Source of the DNA: Thermoplasmata archaeon
GTDB taxonomy: Archaea; Thermoplasmatota; Thermoplasmata; Thermoplasmatales; Thermoplasmataceae
Direction of reading: 5' to 3'
Length of the DNA stretch: 8,444 nucleotides
Assembly: GCA_021802365.1 (NCBI GenBank)
Contig: JAKAAJ010000049.1
Span: forward strand, 1-8,444
Shown here: in pieces, positions 1-6,164 of the stretch
How positions within the stretch are numbered: the first letter of the stretch is position 1
Layout of the letters: each line of letters opens with the position of its first letter
Translations under genes and position numbers: made by a program
The notes under the pieces: model-generated
Told to the model about the DNA's origin: nothing
Database searches by the model: none
What the model saw: the letters and a program-made list of their open reading frames with translations, nothing else

Positions 1-285
1 GGATCTTTCATTCTCAGCGGAGGAGTGGTGAGAAGAGTGGGCAACGACATGTACACCATGAGGTATTCCAATGCATTCGTTTCCCTCCTTGTATCTTCAG
101 CACTGGTGGAGGGAGCAACGTTGTTTGGCATACCTCTCTCAAATACGCAGACACTCACCTCAAGTGTGTTCGGATCAGGGCTTTCTTACAGACTCAAATT
201 TCTCGAAGCCAGAGCATTCTACATAACTGTGGGCATGTGGATACTTTCACCTGTCCTTGGAATAATTCTGGGGTTCATAGCATAG
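1..285 (+). CDS. PiT-family inorganic phosphate permease, C-terminal fragment (5' end outside window)
   Basis: The reading frame is open from the first base, so this is the last 94 residues of a longer gene whose start lies to the left. Visible are a cytoplasmic-type segment (VVRRVGNDMYTMR), a hydrophobic helix (NAFVSLLVSSALVEGATLFG), the segment GIPLSNTQTLTSSVFGSGL and a final hydrophobic helix (FYITVGMWILSPVLGIILGF). The order 'G-x-P-[VL]-S-x-T-[HQ]-T-L-x-x-[SA]-x-x-G' followed by a last membrane helix is the C-terminal half-repeat of PiT (PHO-4) transporters, which import inorganic phosphate with a cation across the cytoplasmic membrane. Here the usual STTH is SNTQ, a divergent but compatible form. 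The gene ends 2 bp before the stop codon of the convergent gene on the other strand. A related sulfate/phosphate permease specificity cannot be excluded from the fragment. Confidence 0.8.
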   Translation, partial: GSFILSGGVVRRVGNDMYTMRYSNAFVSLLVSSALVEGATLFGIPLSNTQTLTSSVFGSGLSYRLKFLEARAFYITVGMWILSPVLGIILGFIA

Positions 286-287
286 AG

Positions 288-1013
288 TTATTTCTCAAAG
301 TCAAAGAGTGTGTTCTTCATGAGCCTCTCATGATAGGGTATGAACTTCCGCCTGTATCTGCGGGAATACTCATGGAAATTCCTGGGAATATGGACTCCAT
401 ACCTGTTCTCTCTGATTGTTCCTGAGGACAGCATCATGGATAGTGTGGACTGACAGGCTCTTCTGATCTGTTCCCTTGATTCGTCCACAGTCATGATGGA
501 CATCTCTGCCACAGAGTTATCTATCAATTTAATCCTTGAAACAGGGGAAGCCCCAGAGAGATTGTGGGACATGCATAGAAACCTCATAAACGGTGTCATT
601 GAAGAGTAGGATGGGAAGGGAAAGAGAATGTATCTGGAATGAGTCTCTCTCGACCATAGGTCAGAGATCCTGGAGATCAGGCTGCTTTCAGACCTGAGAG
701 ATATGGGAAACTTCATTCCATGGATATTTAACTGAAGTGTGAGAGAGTTAGGGGATGTATCCCTGGTCAGGCCATTTTCCATTGCAGTAGATTCATTTTC
801 CTGATAAGGTATTATATTCAGTGTTGTTTCGTCAGTGTCGCCTGGATCGCCAATAAGGATTGAGATTCCGGACTGGGTTCTCCTTATACCTTTCATACCC
901 CGTATACCAGAACCCTCGATCTGTGTTAAAGTGTAGACAAAGGACAGAACAGGCTGACACCTGAATTCAAGCATTGCCTCCTCCCATTCATCAGTCTTCT
1001 GGAGACTTATCAC
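288..1013 (-). CDS. Hypothetical protein (241 aa), second gene of an orphan pair
   Basis: I do not recognise the family. The protein is soluble-looking, with no signal peptide and no convincing membrane span. It is rich in Ser and Arg and ends in a strongly basic stretch (YSRRYRRKF, about residues 216-224) followed by a short acidic tail. Segments alternate in a beta-rich way in the first half, for example SGISILIGDPGD around residue 48. The GTG start is chosen because it overlaps the upstream gene's stop by GTGA and has GGTGAT, an archaeal Shine-Dalgarno match, 5 nt before it. An alternative ATG 13 codons in (972-974) is also preceded by GGAGGAGG, but those bases encode residues of the longer form. 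The 4-nt overlap implies translational coupling and probably a shared function with the 274 aa gene. It converges with the phosphate permease gene with a 2-bp gap. Confidence 0.72.
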   Translation of the reverse strand: MISLQKTDEWEEAMLEFRCQPVLSFVYTLTQIEGSGIRGMKGIRRTQSGISILIGDPGDTDETTLNIIPYQENESTAMENGLTRDTSPNSLTLQLNIHGMKFPISLRSESSLISRISDLWSRETHSRYILFPFPSYSSMTPFMRFLCMSHNLSGASPVSRIKLIDNSVAEMSIMTVDESREQIRRACQSTLSMMLSSGTIRENRYGVHIPRNFHEYSRRYRRKFIPYHERLMKNTLFDFEK

Positions 1014-1834
1014 TCTGCATCACCAAGCATCTGAATATATGAGGCGAAGAAATCAAAACTGCATACGGGACCCCTGACAATTGACCTTATGCTGGTATCT
1101 CCGGCTGCCCTTATCCAGTTTGATGGGTTTTCCCTTTCCTCTGTATGGATTATTCTCGTTCCTGAATGCTCTGAAACTGAGATTGAAATGTTCCTTCCCG
1201 GAACCCATTCAACCGAATCCAGCAATGTTCCAGGCTTAACAGTTTCATTGGAAAGACTGAGATTCCCGGGCCCTTTCTGGACAGCTGTCCTGCTGTACAT
1301 TACAGATATGGCAGATGCATAGGACTCGTGCATTCTCATGGCCTGGAAAATCAGGCCACTATCAGGAAATTCTCCGGACAAAGTTATGGAAAGGCTATTG
1401 TCAAACCGCAGTTCACTTCCTTCCCTTGTAAGGTATACCTCGTCCATGTTCTTATTTCCGGATTTTTTTACTTCCTCCAGCGCAACTCTTGAAAATTCAG
1501 GAAAACCCGTAACTTTTGCCTCGGAACCACCCCTACCCGATATTCTGAAACCTGAAAGAGAGTAGCCTGCATTTATGAAAATGGAGAGAATGCTCGACAT
1601 CCTTTTTCCTACGGCTGAAAATTTCCAGTAACCTGGGGGAGAATCTATCCTTCGATGGGAGATAAAAACCTTCTGAAATGGAGAGAGTGGAATGTATCTC
1701 ACAGAATTGCGGGATATTTCAGAAATGCCATAAAGAGTTGATGAGCTGTACATTGGTGTCAGTACCCGGGATGTATGTGAACCGGAGGAATCATAGCTCT
1801 GCCTTAATATTTCTTCAAACTCTCTGGCGTCCAC
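1010..1834 (-). CDS. Hypothetical Ser-rich protein (274 aa), first gene of an orphan pair
   Basis: I do not recognise the family. About one residue in six is serine. There is no signal peptide and no clear transmembrane helix. A possible glycine-rich loop (RISGRGGSEAKVTG, about residues 97-110) and a patch (SPPGYWKFSAVGKRMSS, about 65-81) are the most distinctive parts. The only start-type codon between the upstream in-frame stop (1910-1912) and the body is the GTG at 1832-1834; the next ATG is at codon 28. It overlaps the following 241 aa gene by 4 nt (GTGA). The 95-bp gap to the 132 aa gene upstream holds a TATA-like TTTAAATA, so the pair may have its own promoter as well as readthrough from upstream. 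Length, codon use and tight packing support a real gene; function is unknown. Confidence 0.72.
   Translation of the reverse strand: MDAREFEEILRQSYDSSGSHTSRVLTPMYSSSTLYGISEISRNSVRYIPLSPFQKVFISHRRIDSPPGYWKFSAVGKRMSSILSIFINAGYSLSGFRISGRGGSEAKVTGFPEFSRVALEEVKKSGNKNMDEVYLTREGSELRFDNSLSITLSGEFPDSGLIFQAMRMHESYASAISVMYSRTAVQKGPGNLSLSNETVKPGTLLDSVEWVPGRNISISVSEHSGTRIIHTEERENPSNWIRAAGDTSIRSIVRGPVCSFDFFASYIQMLGDAE
1019..1024 (-). promoter_or_regulatory. Ribosome-binding site GGTGAT for the 241 aa gene
   Basis: On the minus strand GGTGAT lies inside the end of the 274 aa gene, 5 nt before the GTG start. It is complementary to the ATCACC of archaeal 16S rRNA 3' ends, and it decides for the GTGA-overlapping start over the internal ATG. 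Confidence 0.55.
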
Positions 1835-1850
1835 CCTATGATATCTGGCT

Positions 1851-1858
1851 TTATTTAA
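1851..1858 (-). promoter_or_regulatory. Candidate TATA box (TTTAAATA) for the 274/241 aa pair
   Basis: TTTAAATA on the minus strand lies 17-24 nt before the GTG start. That is a few bases closer than ideal for a leaderless start exactly at the GTG, so either initiation is slightly shifted or the box is fortuitous. It is the only AT-rich box in the 95-bp gap of this kind. Confidence 0.35.
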
Positions 1859-1929
1859 AACATTTACTGATTTCCAGATTGCTGGAATTGAACGGCCGAA
1901 TTTGAAACACTATAACCATTGTGAGTAAC

Positions 1930-2328
1930 TCAGAGGTCTCCGTTGTCCAGAAAACTCCTGATCTCATCATCAGTGTAAGGACCTTCCACCGCCACAGGTA
2001 TGAGGATTGGTTCATCACTTCGGTCATGATCATCATCCTCATGAACGTCCTCTATGCGTATCTCATATTCACCGAGAGTGTCCTCCTGGCCTGCGTCCTC
2101 TGATATTATCTCCTCAAACCATACAACATAGTTGAATCCACCAAATGAGAATATCTTCCGGTCCGGATCATCATACCTCAGGTTGCTGTACTGGCTCTCG
2201 CTGAGTATTCCGTAGATGTAGCCAACAAGAACGGCTTCCTGAAAGGTACCCTGCCCACCATAATCCTCATCCCCAAGCATATGGAACTCAGACATTATCT
2301 GGTAGAGCTTTTTCTCGTCAAGTTTCAT
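1930..2328 (-). CDS. Hypothetical acidic protein (132 aa)
   Basis: I do not recognise the family. Roughly a quarter of the residues are Asp or Glu (34 by count, against 9 Lys/Arg), clustering in the C-terminal half (EDVHEDDDHDRSDEP, about residues 93-107). The N-terminal half is more ordinary: a predicted helical start, a YGGQGTFQEAVLVGYIYGIL segment and an aromatic strand SFGGFNYVVWFEE (about 61-73), compatible with a small folded domain. There is no signal peptide. The ATG start is well supported by GGAGGA 6 nt upstream. The gene is divergent from the Nre gene and sits 95 bp upstream of the 274/241 aa pair on the same strand, so the three could form one transcription unit. An acidic antitoxin-like or adaptor role is conceivable, but nothing in the sequence proves it. 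Confidence 0.75.
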   Translation of the reverse strand: MKLDEKKLYQIMSEFHMLGDEDYGGQGTFQEAVLVGYIYGILSESQYSNLRYDDPDRKIFSFGGFNYVVWFEEIISEDAGQEDTLGEYEIRIEDVHEDDDHDRSDEPILIPVAVEGPYTDDEIRSFLDNGDL

Positions 2329-2334
2329 GATGAA

Positions 2335-2340
2335 TCCTCC
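2335..2340 (-). promoter_or_regulatory. Ribosome-binding site GGAGGA for the 132 aa gene
   Basis: GGAGGA on the minus strand lies 6 nt before the ATG at 2326-2328. A strong Shine-Dalgarno here indicates that this mRNA has a leader, unlike the apparently leaderless genes elsewhere in the window. Confidence 0.65.
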
Positions 2341-2363
2341 GCGGGAGTTATTTTCAGGCTATC

Positions 2364-2376
2364 CCCATAATATGGG
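2364..2376. promoter_or_regulatory. 13-bp perfect palindrome CCCATA-A-TATGGG, candidate operator
   Basis: Arms CCCATA and TATGGG flank a single central A. The AT-rich core reads CATATTATG on the minus strand, about 30-40 nt before the 132 aa gene's start. A TATA box there would put the transcription start just before the GGAGGA site. The element may therefore be an operator overlapping a promoter, or only a palindromic promoter core. The regulator is not identifiable. Confidence 0.35.
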
Positions 2377-2419
2377 ACCGTGAACCCCAAACTGCACTCC
2401 TTCCATGAGTCAAACATTA

Positions 2420-2427
2420 TATTTAAA
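2420..2427 (-). promoter_or_regulatory. Candidate TATA box (TTTAAATA) for the 132 aa gene
   Basis: TTTAAATA is preceded on the minus strand by the AT-rich AATTTGG. At the usual archaeal spacing it predicts a start near 2397 and a leader of about 70 nt containing the 13-bp palindrome and the GGAGGA site. It competes with the AT-rich core of the palindrome as promoter for this gene. Confidence 0.35.
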
Positions 2428-2520
2428 CCAAATTTAATCCGGACCTAAAGAGAATGACAAAGAGATAATAACCTGTTTCCCGCATGCGCACGATAATTTT
2501 CTTTTCGCTTCCATTATTCA

Positions 2521-2555
2521 TTGGATCGTTCCAGAATGTGCAATTCGGAAACCAA
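2521..2555. repeat. Imperfect inverted repeat just upstream of the Nre promoter
   Basis: TTCC-a-GAAT (2529-2537) pairs with ATTCGGAA (2543-2550) around the loop GTGCA, with one bulged A. An outer TTGG (2521-2524) pairs with CCAA (2552-2555) across a small internal loop. It abuts the TATA-like box at 2559-2566, where an archaeal regulator or the BRE region would lie, so an operator is a reasonable reading. A transcribed hairpin would require a promoter further upstream, which I do not see. Confidence 0.35.
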
Positions 2556-2558
2556 CCC

Positions 2559-2566
2559 TTTTATAT
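2559..2566 (+). promoter_or_regulatory. TATA box (TTTTATAT) of the Nre-radical SAM operon
   Basis: TTTTATAT occupies exactly -30 to -23 relative to the ATG at 2589, the standard archaeal position for a transcript that begins at the A of the start codon. This supports a leaderless mRNA and the ATG at 2589 over the TTG three codons upstream at 2580. Confidence 0.6.
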
Positions 2567-2588
2567 CCGATGAATCTGTTTGAAAGAG

Positions 2589-3848
2589 ATGACCATTTCC
2601 GGCAAGCTTCGAATTCCTGCCTCACTGTGCATGAAGTGCAGAGGAGGAAAGTTGCTTTGCGGGCTTTCCTACTGCCCAATATCGGTGAAGTTAATGGCAA
2701 AGAAACTTATGGAGACCCATAGCCCCGGGCGTTCACTGAATGGCTCTTCACCTCCATCCGTATTTGTTGGAAGATACGGATATCCAAAGATCAACATATA
2801 TCCATCTTCCCCGCCATTTCATGGAGATACCTCACGGCTTGAGAGATCTTCAGAATGGCTGAACATGGGAATGGAGGAATTCCTTTCCATGCGGCTTTCT
2901 CTCCTCAGGGGCTCCACTCCTGTTGAAGTTACTCAGGCAGCAGATCCTGGAAGACTCTTCCAGGAAATACAGTTAATGGCAATATCCGGCAGACCCGTGG
3001 AGGTGGATATGGAGCTGGAAAAACCCATAGGTGGAGGAGATGTTGTCCTTGATGAGCATTCCAGCCCCATGGGGCCATCTTCGCCTCTGAAGAGGCTTTC
3101 CATAGATTACAGATCACCGGATCTGCATGTTGAGAAAGCCTATTCCGACACGGACCTGAAGGCAGCCGATGCCATGAAGTATCTCTATAGCAACGGAATT
3201 CAGGTGGACAGAATCTCAAGCATAATCAGCATAGGAGCCCTTGGAGAGAAGAAGAAAAGAAGGGCTGTCCCCACTCGCTGGGCAATCACGGCATCAGACA
3301 AAAGCATCTCAGACAGTCTGGTCAGGGAGATAAGGGACTACCAGCAGATAAGCTCTTTTGAGGTCTACGTCCGCCCAACATATGGAAATCTCTTCATGGG
3401 AATACTGACACCATCCAACTGGATATACGAATGGGGGGAGTCCTGGTTCCCTGGCAGTACCTGGAACCAGTGGGGAGATCACGCAGAAATAGAACTGGAC
3501 TATGAGGGCTACAACTTCAGAAAGGACTACCCTGACATAGGAGGTTGTTACTACTCCACAAGGCTTGCGGTTGCTGAAAAGTTCAAATCCATGAAAAGGA
3601 GGGGAGGAGCCATAACCTGGAGAGAGATATATCCAGGATTCAATCTGCCTGTTGGAGTATGGCATGTTAGGGAGAACATGAGAGCCCTGTTTTCATCAGA
3701 ACCTGTGAAATTTGGTACTCTTCAGGAATGCATCAGATATCTTTCTGATTTTACCCAGGTACCAGTTGAAAACTGGGTGAAGAAATCATATGTATATCCG
3801 ACACTTACAACTAACAACCTGGACAGATTCCTTGAGATGAAATCATGA
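2589..3848 (+). CDS. Nre-family archaeal DNA repair protein
   Basis: 419 residues. Nre proteins are an archaea-specific family linked to DNA-damage repair that bind the sliding clamp PCNA. The N-terminus carries a zinc-binding cluster: C14-x2-C17, C24 and C29 (CMKCRGG..CG..YCP). The family signatures follow: SSPPSVFVGRYGYPKINIYP (about 53-72), a long GPSSPLKRLSIDYRSPD-type segment (about 162-178), the SISIGALGEKKKRRAVPTRW block (about 212-231), and a C-terminal domain with GDHAEIELDYEGYNFRKDYP (about 296-315). The tail TNNLDRFL (408-415) resembles a degenerate PCNA-interacting motif. Length is normal for the family. The ATG at 2589 is preferred over the in-frame TTG at 2580 because of the TATA spacing. 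It overlaps the radical SAM gene by ATGA, so the two are translationally coupled. Family assignment is from recognised motifs; the exact repair role is not known from sequence. Confidence 0.9.
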   Translation: MTISGKLRIPASLCMKCRGGKLLCGLSYCPISVKLMAKKLMETHSPGRSLNGSSPPSVFVGRYGYPKINIYPSSPPFHGDTSRLERSSEWLNMGMEEFLSMRLSLLRGSTPVEVTQAADPGRLFQEIQLMAISGRPVEVDMELEKPIGGGDVVLDEHSSPMGPSSPLKRLSIDYRSPDLHVEKAYSDTDLKAADAMKYLYSNGIQVDRISSIISIGALGEKKKRRAVPTRWAITASDKSISDSLVREIRDYQQISSFEVYVRPTYGNLFMGILTPSNWIYEWGESWFPGSTWNQWGDHAEIELDYEGYNFRKDYPDIGGCYYSTRLAVAEKFKSMKRRGGAITWREIYPGFNLPVGVWHVRENMRALFSSEPVKFGTLQECIRYLSDFTQVPVENWVKKSYVYPTLTTNNLDRFLEMKS

Positions 3849-4675
3849 GGGTATTTGAGATTGAAACTTCAGGCTCCATTTCCAGATCCGGGATGAGGGA
3901 GCTTGACTACTGCCTGAACCCCTATCTTGGATGTCATCATGGTTGCACCTACTGCTACGCCATCGATATGACCTCCAGGAGGGATGCGGCGGAGAACTGG
4001 GGTGAGGTTGTATATGTCAGGCGGAACATTGTGAAAAACCTCGCTGCCGACATCAAGGGACTGAGGAGAGGCACTGTGGGAATTTCGACAATAACAGATC
4101 CTTATCAGGCAGTGGAGGCAAAATACAGGCTCACAGGAAAGTCCCTTAAGATACTTCTTGAAAATGGGTTTCGTGTGACCTTACAGACGAAATCCCCTCT
4201 TGCAAGGCTTGATTTCCATCTTCTGGCGAGATACAGAAATCTCGCGGACATAGGTTTCACCATAGCCACCTCAGACAATGCCAGAACAAGGCTGACTGAA
4301 CCACATACCCCGTCCCCCGGAGCAAGATTCAGGACCATTAAGGAGGCATCTTCCCTTGGTATAAACACCTGGATCTACTTTGGTCCTATTATGAAGGGAA
4401 TAAATGATTCACAGGAAGAGATCAGTGCAATAATGAGATGGGCATCCTCCAGCAACTCCAGGGTAATATTTGATTTTTACAGAAATTATGAAGGTTCAAG
4501 GAAGACCATTGCGGCATCCGGCCTCAATCCTGAAGGACTTTCAGGCAATGATGCCTGGAGAGAGCGTGTATCATCGGCCATCATTAAAACTGCTGCGGAA
4601 TTTTCTGTGGAGGTTAACAGTGAAGAGGAAGAATGGCTTGTGGAAAGGAGAAAAACATTCCGTACGCTCTTCTGA
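3845..4675 (+). CDS. Radical SAM protein, spore-photoproduct-lyase-like (SplB/COG1533) family
   Basis: 276 residues. The radical SAM [4Fe-4S] motif C30-x3-C34-x2-C37 (GCHHGCTYCYA) reads clearly. It is followed by family hallmarks TDPYQAVEAKYRLTG (about 85-99), LQTKSPLARLDFHLL, IGFTIATSD and the WIYFGPIMKGIND segment. This is the COG1533 group, related to the DNA-repair enzyme spore photoproduct lyase, but most archaeal members have no proven substrate. The protein has only four cysteines (C23, C30, C34, C37), so the conserved extra Cys that donates hydrogen in true spore photoproduct lyase has no obvious counterpart outside the N-terminus. It begins within the stop codon of the Nre gene (ATGA), which suggests a joint role in DNA repair or nucleic-acid modification. 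That link is inference from context. It is cytosolic, with no signal peptide. Confidence 0.88.
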   Translation: MRVFEIETSGSISRSGMRELDYCLNPYLGCHHGCTYCYAIDMTSRRDAAENWGEVVYVRRNIVKNLAADIKGLRRGTVGISTITDPYQAVEAKYRLTGKSLKILLENGFRVTLQTKSPLARLDFHLLARYRNLADIGFTIATSDNARTRLTEPHTPSPGARFRTIKEASSLGINTWIYFGPIMKGINDSQEEISAIMRWASSSNSRVIFDFYRNYEGSRKTIAASGLNPEGLSGNDAWRERVSSAIIKTAAEFSVEVNSEEEEWLVERRKTFRTLF

Positions 4676-4707
4676 CAGTTAAATTTCATGCACTTCCTGA
4701 TCATTGG

Positions 4708-4723
4708 TATAAAATTATTTAAC
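4708..4723 (+). promoter_or_regulatory. Overlapping TATA-like boxes before the kinase gene
   Basis: TATAAAAT (4708-4715) runs directly into TATTTAAC (4716-4723). The second lies exactly -30 to -23 from the TTG at 4746, predicting a leaderless start there; the first predicts a start near 4738. The kinase therefore probably has its own promoter, separate from the Nre-radical SAM operon that ends 70 bp earlier. Confidence 0.5.
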
Positions 4724-4745
4724 ATGGCAGGAATACTCACAGGAT

Positions 4746-6164
4746 TTGGTCAGGATCAGCGCCGGTGACGGAAGCATATACGCCTCAGTGGCATACATTC
4801 AGAAGAGAAAAGGTGTTCTGGTCATAGATGAAACCGGTATCAGGTTCAGGGAGGAATCGGGAAATAAGACCATTGACATCCCTTTTTCTAAGATTTCAGA
4901 CCTTCAGGTAACAGGGCTCATCGGCCACAGGATATCCGTCAGTACCCAGGGAACTAAATACAACATAAAAGTGGGTGAGCTGGACAGATGGTTCAGGATG
5001 ATCCAGCTTGGAGTCAGAGTAACACGCAAACTGACGCAATCTGACGGGAAATCCAGAAATAATCTGGCGGAAAGAGCGAAATCATCTTCAGGGACAGCTC
5101 CCACTGCTCCTGCCAATGTTCAGAATCCTCTTGTTGAACAGATTCAGAGAAGAAAGAGCAATTCAGCACCTCCACCTCCTGCAAAGGAAAATAGGCCCAC
5201 AAAGATTCAGCCCATAATTGAAAAACCTGACTATAAGGGTGCATGGCCAACAGGTCAGGATTATGAGCAGAGCTTTCAGACGCCCTCCGGTTATATCCAC
5301 CCCTCTCTTGGCAATATATCCGGATGGAGGGTCATGAGAAACACAAAGAACCCTGCCTGGCTTGTTCAGGCTTCAGGAAATTACGGCTCAGTATACAGGA
5401 TTGATGATGGCTCTGGAAGGTCATATGCAATAAAATGCTTCACGAGAAAATCAACTCAGCTCAATGCCAGATACCAGATTATACACCAGTACCTGCAGAC
5501 TCTTTCAGGTAAAAAGCTCCCCCTGATCGATTTTTCCTACTATCCGGACGGCATAAGAACCAGAAGGGCCCCCTCGTACTATTTCCCCATAGTCAGAATG
5601 CCATGGATTGAGGGACAGACACTTAACCGGTACATTTCCGCCAACATTTCAAGGCCAAAGGCCTTTGAAAGTCTTGCAATGAAATTCTGCAATGCCATGG
5701 TTTCACTTCAGGGGTCGGGAATATCACACGGGGATCTCTCAGGAGACAACATCATAGTTGATTCCGGTGGAAACATTCTTCTTGTGGACTATGACGGAAT
5801 GTTTGTCCCACCTCTGTCAGGAGAAAAGGCTACTGAGAACGGGCATGCAGATTTTCAGCACCCTTCCAGGGGAAGAGATAATTTCTCTAAGTTCACGGAC
5901 AATTTCTCAATACTTGTTGTCTTCCTATCGCTGCTTGCCATAGCCAGGAGACCGGAGATGTGGAAGAAATACAACGACGATGATCCGGACTGCCTCATTC
6001 TAAGGAAGAAGGATTTCATGGACCCCTCAGGGTCACCAGTCATGAAAGAAATAGGTTCAATAAGGGCACCAAAGGTCAGAAAAGCCCGAAAGCTTCTTCT
6101 TGAGGCACTTAAGAATCCCCCTGAATGGGTAGGCACCTCAGCAGAGACAATAAGTGCTATCTGA
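4746..6164 (+). CDS. Ser/Thr protein kinase-like protein with N-terminal PH-like domain (TerY-P triad type)
   Basis: 472 residues in three parts. Residues about 5-95 look like a PH/GRAM-like beta domain (GVLVIDETGIRFRE, IPFSKISDLQVTG, HRISVSTQGTKYNIKV, ending in a helix). Residues about 96-190 are a Ser/Pro-rich linker with a PPPP run. Residues about 191-472 are a protein kinase fold: glycine loop ASGNYGSVY (209-217), lysine K230 in YAIKCF, catalytic loop HGDLSGDN (D330, N335), and metal site VDYDGM (D348) replacing DFG. The sequence continues with MFVPPLSGE and GHADFQHPSRG. That 'DYDGMFVP...GH...QHP' pattern is typical of kinases found with PP2C and VWA partners in bacterial TerY-P triads. 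All catalytic residues are present, so it is probably active. The start is a TTG supported by TATA spacing; no better in-frame start lies upstream. No membrane segment. Its 3' end overlaps the convergent phosphatase gene by 8 bp. Confidence 0.85.
   Translation: MVRISAGDGSIYASVAYIQKRKGVLVIDETGIRFREESGNKTIDIPFSKISDLQVTGLIGHRISVSTQGTKYNIKVGELDRWFRMIQLGVRVTRKLTQSDGKSRNNLAERAKSSSGTAPTAPANVQNPLVEQIQRRKSNSAPPPPAKENRPTKIQPIIEKPDYKGAWPTGQDYEQSFQTPSGYIHPSLGNISGWRVMRNTKNPAWLVQASGNYGSVYRIDDGSGRSYAIKCFTRKSTQLNARYQIIHQYLQTLSGKKLPLIDFSYYPDGIRTRRAPSYYFPIVRMPWIEGQTLNRYISANISRPKAFESLAMKFCNAMVSLQGSGISHGDLSGDNIIVDSGGNILLVDYDGMFVPPLSGEKATENGHADFQHPSRGRDNFSKFTDNFSILVVFLSLLAIARRPEMWKKYNDDDPDCLILRKKDFMDPSGSPVMKEIGSIRAPKVRKARKLLLEALKNPPEWVGTSAETISAI

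Noticed and set aside
1089..1565. Two plus-strand frames of 75-77 residues opposite the 274 aa gene
   Set aside because: They overlap the coding minus strand, lack start signals and have no recognisable features; the minus-strand frame is the one packed into an operon with a GTGA overlap.
2481..2488. Palindrome CGCATGCG between the divergent genes
   Set aside because: Eight bases is short enough for chance, and it is not placed next to any promoter element.
2518..2700. 60-residue minus-strand frame over the Nre promoter and start
   Set aside because: It covers the Nre 5' end, has no promoter or ribosome-binding site, and its composition is that of an antisense shadow.
3309..3665. 118-residue minus-strand frame inside the Nre gene
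   Set aside because: It is antisense to a clearly conserved coding region and shows no domain features.
4724..4768. ATG at 4724 as alternative kinase start
   Set aside because: It is in a different frame and stops after 14 codons (MAGILTGFGQDQRR), and it lies inside the promoter region just after the TATA-like box.
5470..6164. Kinase domain as an inactive pseudokinase because DFG reads DYD
   Set aside because: The metal-binding Asp (D348) is kept, as are K230, D330 and N335; the DYDG form is normal for this kinase subgroup.
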